DNA of 64,000 bases from Impatiens glandulifera (lineage: Eukaryota; Streptophyta; Magnoliopsida; Ericales; Balsaminaceae): positions 46,224,242 to 46,288,241 of the forward strand of contig NC_061867.1 of assembly GCF_907164915.1 (NCBI RefSeq). The letters run 5' to 3'. The notes under the pieces are model-generated. The model saw only the letters and a program-made list of their open reading frames with translations, did not search any database and was not told where the DNA came from. Shown piece by piece: positions 24,331 to 36,115 of the stretch. Numbering within the stretch: the first letter of the stretch is position 1; every line of letters starts with the position of its first letter. The position numbers were made by a program, and so were the translations under genes.

Positions 24331-24539
24331 CTAAATTGAAAATAAACATCATTATATATATATATATATATATATTTATATCATTCTTTTTTTAATATTT
24401 TTTGGTTTTCATTCAAATACTAACTTAAATAATGTTTGACTCTATCACTTTCGTGTGAATTCCCTAATGGCGAATTAAAGGGCCTTATCTATTTCATCTC
24501 TCGAGCCCGAATAAAAACTCACTCCCCTTCGGAATTTAT

Positions 24540-24724
24540 GTCTATTTTGACTCTATATATGTGGGCACCTGATATCTATGAGGGTTCACCCACCCCGGTT
24601 ACAACATTCCTTTCTATTGCGCCTAAAATATCTATTTCTACTAATATTTTACGTCCTATTTATGATTCCTATGGAGCTACATTACAACTAATCTTCTTTT
24701 TTGCAGTATCATTGTTAACATCAT
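24540..24724 (+). pseudogene. nad2: Mitochondrial nad2 fragment transferred to the nucleus (NUMT)
   Basis: The translation at about 24559-24720 reads MWAPDIYEGSPTPVTTFLSI, then APKISIS and YGATLQLIFFF. This matches a conserved internal stretch of plant mitochondrial NADH dehydrogenase subunit 2. The plastid paralogue NdhB shares only WAPD.YEGSPTPV and then differs. The upstream part (24440-24558) fits poorly, apparently deleted or rearranged. The fragment lacks both ends of the gene and cannot encode a functional subunit. Confidence 0.8.
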
Positions 24725-25080
24725 AATTATTTTTTTTATAATTTTTTTCTATGATAATATATGAATTAAAAAAAATGAAAAATTGAAATGAATAGGCTGA
24801 TTTTTTTAGTTATATTTATATTTATATTTATATTTATATTTATATTTATATTTATATTTATATTGTCTTTAATAGAATATTACATATATTAATATATACT
24901 TTTACCTTTTTTTTTCTATAAATAAAATATTATATATATATAAATATATACTTTTTTTTAATAAATAAATTATTATATACATCCTTGTATAAATAAATAT
25001 ATGTTTTTTTCCTAAAAATAATATATATAAATATATACTTCTCTTTTAAACAAAAACCCAAATTCCCCCCTCTCAACCCC
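24725..25080. repeat. Simple repeats including (ATTTAT)n
   Basis: Positions 24811-24863 are an uninterrupted 6-bp repeat of 'tatatt' type, about nine units. TA-rich runs follow up to the NRPA2 leader. No gene is visible. Confidence 0.8.
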
Positions 25081-25082
25081 TT

Positions 25083-25091
25083 AAACCCTAA
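25083..25091 (+). promoter_or_regulatory. telo-box (AAACCCTAA) upstream of NRPA2
   Basis: AAACCCTAA lies 108 bp before the NRPA2 start codon. Telo-boxes are established elements near the transcription start of plant ribosome-biogenesis and translation genes, which fits a Pol I subunit. Its activity here is inferred. Confidence 0.5.
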
Positions 25092-25198
25092 CCCATATAT
25101 CTTTTTTCCATTACTCTTTCTTCCTGTGCCTCCAAGCGCGCGCAGTCACACTAAGGAAGAAGAAGAAGACGCAACTTGCCGACGAATTCTCTCTGAAG

Positions 25199-28100
25199 AT
25201 GGCGGCAAAATCTTCTTCACCACAAGACTATGAGTCATTGAAGGAGCTTGTTAGACATCATATAGAGTCTTTTGACTACATGAGCCAATCTGGTGGATTA
25301 GAAAAGACGCTTCGGGAGATCAAACCAGTTGAAGTATACGACAGTTTTTCCAAGGAAAAGCTTAGAAATATCCTTTCTTTAATTCTTAGTTTTTATTTAT
25401 TTCTGTCCAGGTCCAAATTCAGCTTGAGAAATTTTCCTTAACATTTAATCATACTCTTTTTTGGCGATCCTATGATATACCCACCTAGAAAGGAGCGAGC
25501 TTCTGGGTCATCTCATGATGCTTTATATCCCTTTGAAGTAAGTGTTTATTGCCAACTAGTTCTTATTTTGCTTCACTGTTTCTGAAAATTTTAATTAATT
25601 GCTTGCATTTCTTCTTCTACAGTGTAGACAAGCAAAAATTTCATATACAGGGAAGTTCACTGCTGATATTTTCTTTCAGTATGGTGATAGAGTTCCTATT
25701 AGAGAAAACTTTAATTTTGGACAGTTCCCCATAATGCTCAAGGTTAGTATATATATAGCATTGGATTGTTCTCTATGAGGATTTGTTAGTTTATGACCTG
25801 TGAATGTTCTAGAAATGATTACTTATGTTGTTTGATACTTTTGTGGGGTAACATTGCACCTTTTGATTTAATGAATTTGTTTTGCTGCAGTCAAAGCTTT
25901 GTCACTTGAGAGGCGCTGATAAGAAAAAGCTCCTTGCTTGCAAAGAAGAGTTATCGGAAGTGGGAGGGTAAATGAATATAAACTATCTTGATTTGATTTT
26001 ATTGAATTTAATGCTTCCAGTTCCAGCTCATGAAATTCTTTTGATAGTGTATGAAAAACTAAAGGTTTCTGTGCACAGTGGGGAGATTTTAGCCTTCCTA
26101 ACCTTAGTGTAAAGGCATAAGCAGTTTAGTTTGGATCACTTACTAGAATAAAAATCAGCATGTTCGGCCGTAACAGCTGTTATTAGCTTTATATTATAGT
26201 TAGAACTGATAGTTAAAATGGATAGAGCCAGTTTGTACTGTTATATTGATATCCCTTCATGACAGTTTGAATAGCATCTTGGTATATTGAAATGATAAAA
26301 CTGGTACTTGTTATTTATTTGTATGAGTATTATATATAAAGCCTATGACATTTGGAAACTAAGGCCTCTTGAACATGTATCCCCAGTTGTAATATCACAT
26401 TTTATTTTCAATGCTTGTGGATTTGAAAACTTATTTAGCTTGTTTGTAAGTAAATTATGATTAGTGAGAATTAATTTCCATTCATTATGATGTATGTGAG
26501 TGTTTTTTCAAGGGTAGTTGCTTTATTGAAAATCAGTTTTTTGTAGATGGTTGTAAGATGTGATAGAAAAATAAAGAATAGAAACAAAATAAGGAAAAAC
26601 ATCTTCTTCCTGAGATGTTAATTGAGTTTCTTGATATAATAGTTTGTATAGGTCTCTTCATGCCTATTTTTTTTTTTTGAAAAGGGTCAACTTTTATTAA
26701 AAAGAACGCAAGATGCGTTCAAACGTTACAAAAGGGAAGTAAAAAACTAAACAATAAATAAGAAAACAACATAAGAATTTTTAATGCCAATAAGGTCAAA
26801 AAATTCTCATCCTGTACAAGCCCCTTTTTCGGATTGAGGCGAACACATGTAACATTAATCCTTTGAGACTTTTCCCTTCGAAAACTCTTCTATTTCTTTA
26901 TTTCTCTTCATGCCTATTTATATGTACACTAATCTTGCATGGACTATTTTATTTTATCAGAAGTAGATGCATGTAGTGTATGACTGTCTCTTATATTCTT
27001 TCTTCTATAGGTACTTCGTATTGAATGGCTTGGAAAGAGTTGTCCGACTCATAATTTTGCCAAAGAGAAATTATGTGAGTAAAGACTTCCCTTTCTATCT
27101 ATATTTGTGCTAAACAAGTTTTGAATGAAAGTAAGCAATAAATCTGGGAAGGATGTCTGGAGTCATAAGCTGTATTTACAACCATAGCAGTAGAAATTAT
27201 AATAAATATGAATTAGGCTTTAACTGGAGAAATGGTGGAGCTATTAGGCCCATTTGATTTCTTTACAAATTCAGATAATTATTTGCTTACCCAAATGTTA
27301 GAATACACACAATTAGATGGCCCTCCCTCCCCAAAAGTTTATCTTATATCAAGAGAATTGTTCTGCAGTTGGAAAAGATTTAAACTGTGAGAATGGGATT
27401 AATGTAATAGCTTTGGATCCCTATCAAATGCAAATAAATTTGGAGTCAGGTAGTTTCTCCAAATTTCAGAATATTAGTTACTAGGATTTACTTATACATG
27501 GTTGCTCAAACGGTAGAAGTGTTGAACTAAGAGTTTGAGGTCTCATGTTCAATTCCCACTAAGAACACCTTGATTTAAGTGGGGTCATGGGTGTGAGATG
27601 CTGTGATGACCTTCTTCATGGAAAAAACCGTCGTCCATATTTTGTTTTGCTAAGATCTTTTTTTGTAATGCAATACTTGATTTGTCGTTTAGAGAAACTT
27701 GATCTAAGAAATACGGCATGATTGATGGAGTGAACATGGATAACAATTATGGCAAATAAATGTTGAGCCCACTTAAATAAAGTTTTGTTGGAGTTGTGCA
27801 TTTACAGATATTTTGGTTTAACAAATGTCTACTTACAGCCAATGAGTACAATTCGGAGCTCATTTCGTGAAAGACGTGAAGGTTATACTGATAAAGCTGT
27901 TATAATAAGGTTTTTCTCTTGCAAAATGTTCAGTTCTTACTAGGAGCTGTCTTTGTGAAGTTAGTTAATCTGTTAACAATGATAGGTGTGTACGAGAAGA
28001 CCAATCTGCTGTAACACTGAAATTATATTATCTCAGTAATGGAAGTGCGAGGATTGGTTTCTGGTAAGCGTGTATCCTTGATGACTATCTTGCTCTATTT

Positions 28101-31100
28101 ATGTATAAAACAGAATGACTAGAATTGCTCTTAAGGTTGTGCTAGCTAGTGGTTTGAGTAAAAAAAATGTGCTATTGTATAGTTAATGCTTTAAAGGTTT
28201 TACTCTATCATTCTTGTAGGATACAGGGGAGGGAGTTCTTGCTTCCCGTTGGAATTCTTCTTAAGGTAATGGACCTAACAGCTTCAGCTAGCAAAAAATG
28301 TTTCTTGGATTTATAACGAGAGCATGCAAAGTAATGGACTAATGCACACGTCTTGGATTTGATTCTTTGACAATTCTTCTTAGATCCTTGATGTTCTTTT
28401 GTTCATGTTAGAGTATTAAGCCCTTTGTTTACATGCAGGCCTTTGTTGATACGTCAGATCATGAAATCTATGTTAGTTTGACAAGTTGCTACGATGAGAA
28501 ATATCAGGGGGAAAAGGGATCTGTTGGTACTCAGCTTGTGGGTGAAAGGGCAAAAATTATCCTTGACGAAGTGAGATACATGTCTCTCCTCACACGTTCC
28601 CAGTGTCTGCAGCATATTGGTACTAACAATTTGCATTTATCTTCACCGAGCTCTATTCATTGTTGCTTTAATTTGTAAATGTCTTCTTGTTAGGTGAATA
28701 CTTTCAGTCTGTTATGGATGGACTGGAAAAAGAGAGTTACTCTACGGTGAGCTAGTCTTTGTAACTTTGATAAACAATTGTCTATTTCCCTTTGAAGAAA
28801 TAAGACAGCTGAAGCTAATGCGTTATTACCCTTATTCTTTAGGTTGCTGAAATTGTTCTTAAAGACTACATATTTGTTCACCTTGAAAACAATCAAGATA
28901 AATTCAATCTTCTCATGTAAGCTTCCATTTTGTCATTCTTGCTGGCTAAATCCTGAACCATTAGTCTTATACATAAAATAACTGAATGGAGATTAACAGT
29001 GCCTCCTTCTTCCAGATTCATGCTACAGAAACTTTTTTCTCTTATAGACCACACTTCGCTGCAAGACAATGCTGATGCTATGCAAAATCAGGAGGTGTTA
29101 CTCCCTGGTCATTTGATTACATTATATCTAAAGGTATTTGGACTTCATTACTTCTTCAACATTATTTTTGTTTTATAAGGTTTCTAATGACAAATGATTA
29201 TTATTATTTTTTTTTTTGCAATTTGAAGTATTCTAAATTGAGAAATGTTTTTAAAATCCTCAAGAAAGCTTTCAGAGTATTTGTGGGAAACATGTGGTGG
29301 GGTTAACTTATTGACTCTTTTCTTTACTGGGCATGCTAAGAAGGTTTTGGTATCCACTGTGGAAAATAGAGAACAATTGATGACTTTCTTTTATAAATGA
29401 TGTGTTTGTGTCATTTATAGCTCTTTTCTGTATCGCAATGACTGTTTCTAGCTGCTCCATAGATGAAAACAAAACATACTTCATATTTAAAAGATATCTT
29501 CATTTTTATTCCGTTGAATAAGGTATTTGACTTTTGATTACATATCTTTTTCCACTGGATTGTTTTTCCATGGAAGGGTGAGGTCGTATCATCTTGTGAT
29601 TTATGTTTTTTTACATTAATTGTTTATTCGTAGAGGATCAAGAAAATTAATGTTGGCATTTAAATGTCTCACCTTGAGTTGACAATTTAATCAGATGATG
29701 TAAGTTGTGCTGACAAACATGGGCATACGGTTTTGTAATAATGCAGGAAAAGATGCAGGAATGGCTGTTAAAGGTTAGAGGGCTTCTTCAAGATGAAATT
29801 AATAATAAAAGCAAGAGTTTTGACATCACTAGCTGTAAGATACATCTGCTCTATTTCTATTAGTAATGTCATGTTTTTTGAACCATGTGGTTTGCTAATA
29901 ATGCCGTTGTTTGACTGAGCACTAAATTGTTAACGATTATGATAATTAGTAATACGCGATCATGTCATATATTGAAAAATAGTCTTAAAAAAGACAAAGT
30001 GGAGGACACCTTTTCCATAAAAAAATATTATGAAACCCTTAATCTTTTGGATTTTTATATAAGTGTATCTGACACATCCTTAGTCATTGACATCTATGAA
30101 ACCCTCATACCACCTGAACACTTTGGCTTTTCAGGCTGACATGGTCTTCCATTATTATAATTACTGTACCAATAGCAGAATAAACTATCAATCCAAAGGA
30201 TTTTTCCAATTTGATCTTCAATTGAGTACAGACACATGTACATAGTTTTTTTGACATGCTTATTACTTTGTTAATCCAAAGGAAACAACATTCATGTTAT
30301 CCCGTTTTTTATTGCAGTGGAAGATGTGAAGAAGGTGTTAGATAAAAATCCTACAAAGTCAATTGGTTTAGCTATTGAGAATATGTTGAAAACTGGAAAA
30401 ATTGTTAGCAAATCTGGATTGGATTTACAGCAGGTATTTACATTGATGTGGTAATAGTAACTTGGATGATGAAGACATATTTGATACTTTAAGTTATTCA
30501 TGTTTGATGCTTCTGTTCTTCTACCATGGTTTGCCTAATTCAACTCCTTTGCTTTGTTGACAATCTATTAGTTTTCCAATAATATAGAATCTGGAGATCT
30601 TATGTAAATTTGATTATTTTGATTGTTTGTTTGATTGATTGATATATGGGTTTTTTCCGATGATTCTGGGGTACCTTGATTCATGAACTGTGTCTAATGT
30701 CAGTTTTTACTTCTTTTCAGAGAGCTGGGTTTACAGTTATGGCAGAGAGGCTTAATTTTCTTCGTTTTATTTCTCATTTTCGGGCTGTTCATAGAGGAGC
30801 TGCATTTGCTGGACTGCGTACTACTAGTGTGAGGAAGTTGTTACCAGAGTATGTCTTGATTGATTTCCATAATGTACACCCACTCTTCAATGGTTCTGTT
30901 AAACTACATGTCTACTAATGAATTTGCAGATCCTGGGGTTTCCTTTGCCCAGTTAATACACCTGATGGAACTCCATGTGGGCTGCTCAACCACATGACTT
31001 CTTGTTGTTGTAAGTGTGTTTCTCCTGTTAATACTAAGTTTAATCTGAAAGAATTGTGTTGATGTTGTTATACTGCAAGCAACTAGAATGAAATATTATG

Positions 31101-34100
31101 AACCTTGCGAGGATGAGGATGAGTAGTTAAGGATAAATAATTGCTTTACAATTAAAGCTTATCCTTTAAGTTAGCTACTTACTTGAACTTCATAGATAAT
31201 TATTTACAAAGCAAAATATCTTTCCATTTAGATTATTCTCTATTAGCTTGGACTAGCCAGTTACCATCCATTACATAAATAAATAGAGATACGCACCATA
31301 AGGACCACGGACTAAAGGCTTTTATCATTACTTTGTATATAAGCCTAGTTGTTTGGGTAGGAAAAGAATGGAATAGAATAATGTCTATGCTTTCTCATGT
31401 TCTCTAGGTCTCCTCTCCTCTCTATATTCTATAACTTATATTTAAACATGTTACATATTCTCAGGTATTACATCGTATTATGACTCTCAAGGAAAAGTTC
31501 GGGAATTCTTCAATATACGGAAGTCAATTCTCAGTGTCTTGATTGGAATTGGCATGTCACCCTTATCACCAAATCTTGTGCAAGTTGGTCTGCCAAAATT
31601 TATTTCAGTTCTTTTGGATGGCTCTGTTGTTGGATGCATTCCAGTTGATATTGCAGAGAAAGCTGTCAGTCATTTGCGGAAGTTAAAACTTTCACCCAAT
31701 TCCATGGTTTGTCTTCTATGGCCTTTTTTTTCATTCTCCATTTTATTTATTTATTTCTGATTGACTTGATATAATATTTGGAAGATTCCTGAGGATCTGG
31801 AGGTGGGATATATCCCATTGAGCATGGGTGGAGCATATCCTGGGTTCTATCTATTCACTTCGCCCTCTAGGTTTGTTCGACCTGTAAGAAACATCTCTTT
31901 TCCTACCGAGCCAGGTTGTGACATCGAGCTTATTGGCCCCTTTGAGCAGGTGAAGTGTGGTTTTTAATCCTATATTCTAATGGTTTGTTTGATAAAATTG
32001 ATAAGTGTTGAATCCTTAATTTAATTTATTACCTGAATATCAGGTTTATATGGAGATCAGGTGTGCTGATGGGGGTGATGGTGGGAGGAGAAATAACTCT
32101 CCTGCCACTCATGAAGAAATCCATCCAACGGGAATACTCAGTGTGGTTGGAAATCTCACTCCCTGGTCCGATCATAATCAGAGCCCACGAAACATGTACC
32201 AATGCCAGGTCTCTTTCCAACTGACTCCTTTCTTATAATCATTTTTGTTTGTTTCTTTTAGTATCTTTTGTTAAAATTTTCTAATTTTTGTAGATGGCAA
32301 AACAAACAATGGGTTTCTCTTCACAATCAATTAATTGCCGTGCAGACCAGAAACTATATCATCTTCAGGTCTGATTTTAAGCTTAGTTGTCCTATGAGGA
32401 TTTCACAAGCTAACTTCTTGTATTTCATTGTTTTCTATCATAGTAAGACAATTACTCATTCTCTATGTAATTTCAAAATTGTTGAATATTTAAATGCTTT
32501 CTTCTGTCATTCATTTCTGTAATTTTGTTTATTATTGGCTCATGGATGAAATCCTATTAAGCCAGTTATGAATTAGGTTCTAAATCAACAATATTTCTAC
32601 TTTCCTGTTTAGTATTTCTCTACTGTTTCTTTTCTTCATCTTCTCCTTTGTTCAACATATATATTTGCCTTATTCTTCTTTTCTAATTTTTCAGACACCT
32701 CAAAGTCCAATTGTTCGCACCAAGACTTATGAAAAATATAACGTAGATGAATTCCCACTGGGTACAAATGCAATTGTGGCAGTTTTGGCCTACTCAGGGT
32801 AAGACCTTTTTAACGGTTAACCTAGCATAAAGAGTTTATTTTATTTAGCCAATTCACTATATTCTTTTATTTGTCTAGATATGACATGGAGGATGCTATG
32901 CTCCTGAATAAGTCATCTGTGGAACGAGGGTTGTGTCATGGGCAAATATATCAGGTACATGGTTGGGCTTACTTTGTTAAAAACATGTCATATGGCATTT
33001 TATTTGTATCTAGTTATGAACCTCACAATTTAAATTGCACTTGATATCCCAATTTTCTTACACGAGGCTTTTGCCCAAATAATTTTAAATATTCTTACAT
33101 GGGGGACACCAAAAGTATAATAACTTTTGGAAGGAGTGGAAATTAATATTGTGGGATTATGGAAACTGATGTTTATTATATTTCTTCTTGTCAATTTATA
33201 TTCTTACTGCCTTTTGTTCGAACGCATTGTGATCACAGAACTATTTGTATTGTTACTTTATGTGCCAATAGTTTTCACTCAAGTTGCTTTTTTGCAGACT
33301 GAAACTATTGATTTAGCCGAATTCAGTGGAAAGAATGACCGCGCTCAGAAATATTTCAGACGAAGCAATTTGGACAAGTCTACTCATTCTGTGATAGATA
33401 CAGATGGACTTCCATTTGTTGGCCAGGTATCTTTTGATTATATTTTTTTAATCTAAATATCTTTTGTTATTAATCATTTAAACTATTATTTTCTTTGGAC
33501 ACTCAGACAATATATCCCGGGGATCCATATTATAGCGTCTATAATGAGGTAACTGGTGAATCAAGAACATTTAAGTTAAAGGGTACGGAGCCAGTAATTG
33601 TTGACTACGTGTCTGTTGATGTGAAAAACAAGACACATTTACAGAAGGTAAGGAATGGGCTGTTTGCTCTTCTAGCAGCCATTTTTAGGTTTCTTTCTTT
33701 TCTCCTTTGCTAGAATCACTATTTCTTCTAAGACTGTTTGGAAGGACGATTGAATATCAAAATTCCATGACTCTGTTTCACAGGCTAATATACGTCTTCG
33801 GCGATCTAGAAACCCAATTATTGGTGATAAATTCAGTAGTAGACACGGGCAAAAAGGTGTTTGCTCTCAGTTGTGGGCAGACAGTGATATGCCATTTTCA
33901 GCAGTAACAGGAATGCGACCAGATCTTATAATCAATCCTCATGCATTTCCTTCTAGGATGACAATTGCAATGCTTTTGGAATCAATTGCTGCTAAGGTGT
34001 ACTGTTTATGAAAAGACTCACTTTTAAAAAAAGAAAACTTATAATGATGAATTTGGTTTTCTTTTTCAGTTTATAGTCTGGTTCTTATAACCTTGTAATT

Positions 34101-34865
34101 TAACAACAGGGCGGTGCTTTAAATGGAAAATTTGTGGATGCAACACCATTTAATCATACATTGAAGAAGGGAAAGTGCGAGGGAGAATCTGAATCGAAGT
34201 CACTTGTTGATGAGCTTGGTTCCATATTAGGGTCTCGAGGATTTAGTTACTATGGTACAGAGGTCCTGTACAGTGGTGTATATGGAGAAGAACTAACATG
34301 CGAGATCTTTTTTGGACCTGTGTATTATCAGCGTCTTCGACACATGGTTTCAGACAAATATCAGGTAAAAACTGACTAAAATAACCCTTTTTTATTTTGA
34401 TTGATTGAGAAAATAAATATATCCCAAATATTGCAATATCAGGTTCGATCTACTGGAACTTTTGACCAAGTGACTCGACAACCTATAAAGGGTCGTAAAC
34501 GTGGAGGAGGTATTCGATTCGGGGAGATGGAAAGAGATTCTCTATTGGCTCACGGAGCAGCATATTTGTTACATGATAGGCTTCACGCATGTTCAGATCG
34601 TCACATAGCCGATGTTTGTACCATTTGTGGAAGCATTCTAACATCATCAATTGTTCATCAGCAAAAACGAGCGGTTAGGGAGATTGGTGGCTTACCTCCT
34701 GGTAGATCTCCGAAGAAGGTGGTTTGCGTTTCTTGTAAGACGAGCGAAGGAATGGAGGAAGTGGCGATGCCTTACGTTTTCAGATACTTGGCGGCTGAAT
34801 TAGCTGCTATGAACATTAAAATGACACTACAAATTAGCAGTGGACCTGGAGGAGCAGGAGCTTGA
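25199..34865 (+). CDS. NRPA2: DNA-directed RNA polymerase I subunit 2 (second-largest subunit)
   Basis: Twenty-seven exons give 1177 residues, normal for the family: 25199-25367, 25455-25537, 25623-25742, 25891-25967, 27011-27074, 27839-27909, 27986-28063, 28220-28265, 28439-28619, 28694-28746, 28843-28916, 29016-29133, 29747-29834, 30318-30433, 30721-30848, 30930-31009, 31465-31706, 31785-31949, 32044-32208, 32294-32368, 32695-32798, 32879-32954, 33298-33426, 33507-33647, 33784-33996, 34110-34364, 34443-34865. It forms the catalytic cleft of Pol I with NRPA1 and transcribes 45S rRNA in the nucleolus. Signature motifs are [19 protein letters not shown] (about 510), [17 protein letters not shown] (about 767), [12 protein letters not shown] (about 893), [20 protein letters not shown] (about 1060), and a C-terminal zinc site CTICG...CVSCK (about 1096-1135). 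The Pol I form, rather than Pol II or III, is indicated by FDYMSQSG near the N-terminus and NHMTSCC. Exon 1 joins exon 2 only through an AT-AC intron; other junctions are GT-AG. Confidence 0.96.
25368..25454 (+). other. Predicted U12-type AT-AC intron (NRPA2 intron 1)
   Basis: The donor is ATATCCTTTC right after exon 1. TTTTCCTTAAC, a perfect minor-spliceosome branch-site consensus, lies at 25432-25442. The intron ends CATAC at 25454, 13 nt past the branch A. Length is 87 nt. Excision restores the frame (AGA A|TC TTT) and removes an in-frame TAA at 25439. No GT-AG pair nearby achieves this: there is no AG between 25424 and 25472. Confidence 0.88.
26670..26902 (-). mobile_element. 5'-truncated LINE-like retroposon in NRPA2 intron
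   Basis: A 17-bp duplication, TCTCTTCATGCCTATTT, is present at 26653-26669 and 26903-26919. The insert begins with a T run (poly(A) on the minus strand), then 'gggtcaacttttattaaaaa' and 'gaacgcaagatgcgttc'. It is related to the copy at 6462. No ORF is left. Because it lies in an intron on the antisense strand it may be neutral. Confidence 0.75.
27499..27640 (+). repeat. tRNA-derived SINE-like copy in NRPA2 intron
   Basis: The head 'tggttgctcaaacggtagaa' and B-box-like 'tcatgttcaattcccactaa' are followed by 'gaacaccttgatttaagtgg' and a 3' part 'gatgaccttcttcatgg'. It is the clearest of the full-length copies of the family described at 3646. Confidence 0.55.
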
Positions 34866-35800
34866 GCTTTATAATGTAGAATCTGAGTATATTATTGTAA
34901 TGACAATTTTGTCCCATTTTTCACATGGGAGAAAGAAATTTAACTTTTTTATTATATGGTTTTGGAGTCTATTTTGTCAAGATTACAATGGAAAATTGGA
35001 AAATTTTGAAGTATTTTTGCTTGGTGAAGTTTAAGAATTTGTTTGTACCATGATTAATTTAGTCTTTAGATATTGATTCATTTTATGTTATAGTGTAATT
35101 TTTGTTATATAAATTATTTTTTTATAATATATATATATATATATGTAATTTTGCACAATTGTAATAAGAAGTAAGTTTATTCCTTCTATGTCGCATGGTT
35201 GCAACCAAAAAATATGGGTTGTTTTTTCGGTGTTTCCTGATATTTTCGATGAAACCTTCTCGAAAAAGTATTTTAACAATGTTTTTCAGTGATATTATGT
35301 TGAGATATGAGTCGTGTTTTATTTGAGAAAAAATTTAGAATTTTTTTGATATTATTGACATTTAGTCTTTTATTTTTGTTTTCTTTCCCTCTCATTTTTC
35401 ATTTACTAAATATTAATTAGAATTTTAAGTTTCTAATTAATATTTGAAGGTAAGGACTTAATAATTTTCACTAGGTTCACCTTTCATTTTTTAAAAAAGA
35501 AAATATCACTTACATATTTTATTATATATGCACCATTTTTTAATATTAATATAATTTTTTCTTCTTACAAAATATTTAGAAAGTATTTTATAATGTAAAA
35601 AAAACTAAAACTTTATAAAATAATTAGAATCTAATTTTCATTATCATGGGCATGCCAATTATAAAGGAATAATATTAATTATTTTTTTTTAAAAAATATT
35701 TATTATAAAATGTTATTTGAATATAATAATGACTAATTTAAAAATAACAAATATAAGAGAATGATAAAATTCCAAGCTTGATTTCCGAAAGCCTCAACCC
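34866..35800. other. NRPA2 3' flank and intergenic spacer
   Basis: AT-rich sequence with no credible ORF after the NRPA2 stop. A (TA)n run lies at 35128-35144. The far end grades into the GC-richer leader of the VMA21-like gene at about 35800. Confidence 0.5.
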
Positions 35801-36115
35801 TTGTCTGGCTCCTTGTTCACTGTTGGAAATCTCAAATCGTCTCTCAGATCTTCACTCATCACGCGTTTCTCCTCTCAAAACCTAGGCGATCGAGCGTTTC
35901 AACGATTCAAACCATCATCGAATTGATCTCTCTACCTCTATCAAGGTCAAAAATCACGACTTCTAATTTCTCTCCATTCAATTTCTGGTATAAATATATT
36001 AAATTTTCTGATTCAGTTGTTTTACTAAACATTTGACAGACTCTTGAGCTTTTACTTAATAATTTAAGCAATGGGTTGTCTTTATTACAGGTATTTATTT
36101 CCTTTGTTGTGAACT
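35800..36115 (+). promoter_or_regulatory. Probable 5' UTR with intron, VMA21-like gene
   Basis: A C/T-rich leader (for example 'cgtttctcctctcaaaacct') ends at 35945 with 'ctatcaag|gtcaaa', a possible donor. 'tttattacag' at 36081-36090 is a possible acceptor, leaving a short UTR before ATG 36116. Transcript data would be needed to fix the limits. Confidence 0.45.

Noticed and set aside
24540..24724. Plastid ndhB fragment
   Set aside because: The shared WAPD.YEGSPTPV motif fits both, but the following FLSIAPKISIS and YGATLQ..FFF match mitochondrial nad2, not NdhB.
34840..35034. 64-codon ORF overlapping the NRPA2 stop
   Set aside because: It is an out-of-frame overlap with the last coding exon and 3' UTR; no homology or conserved features.
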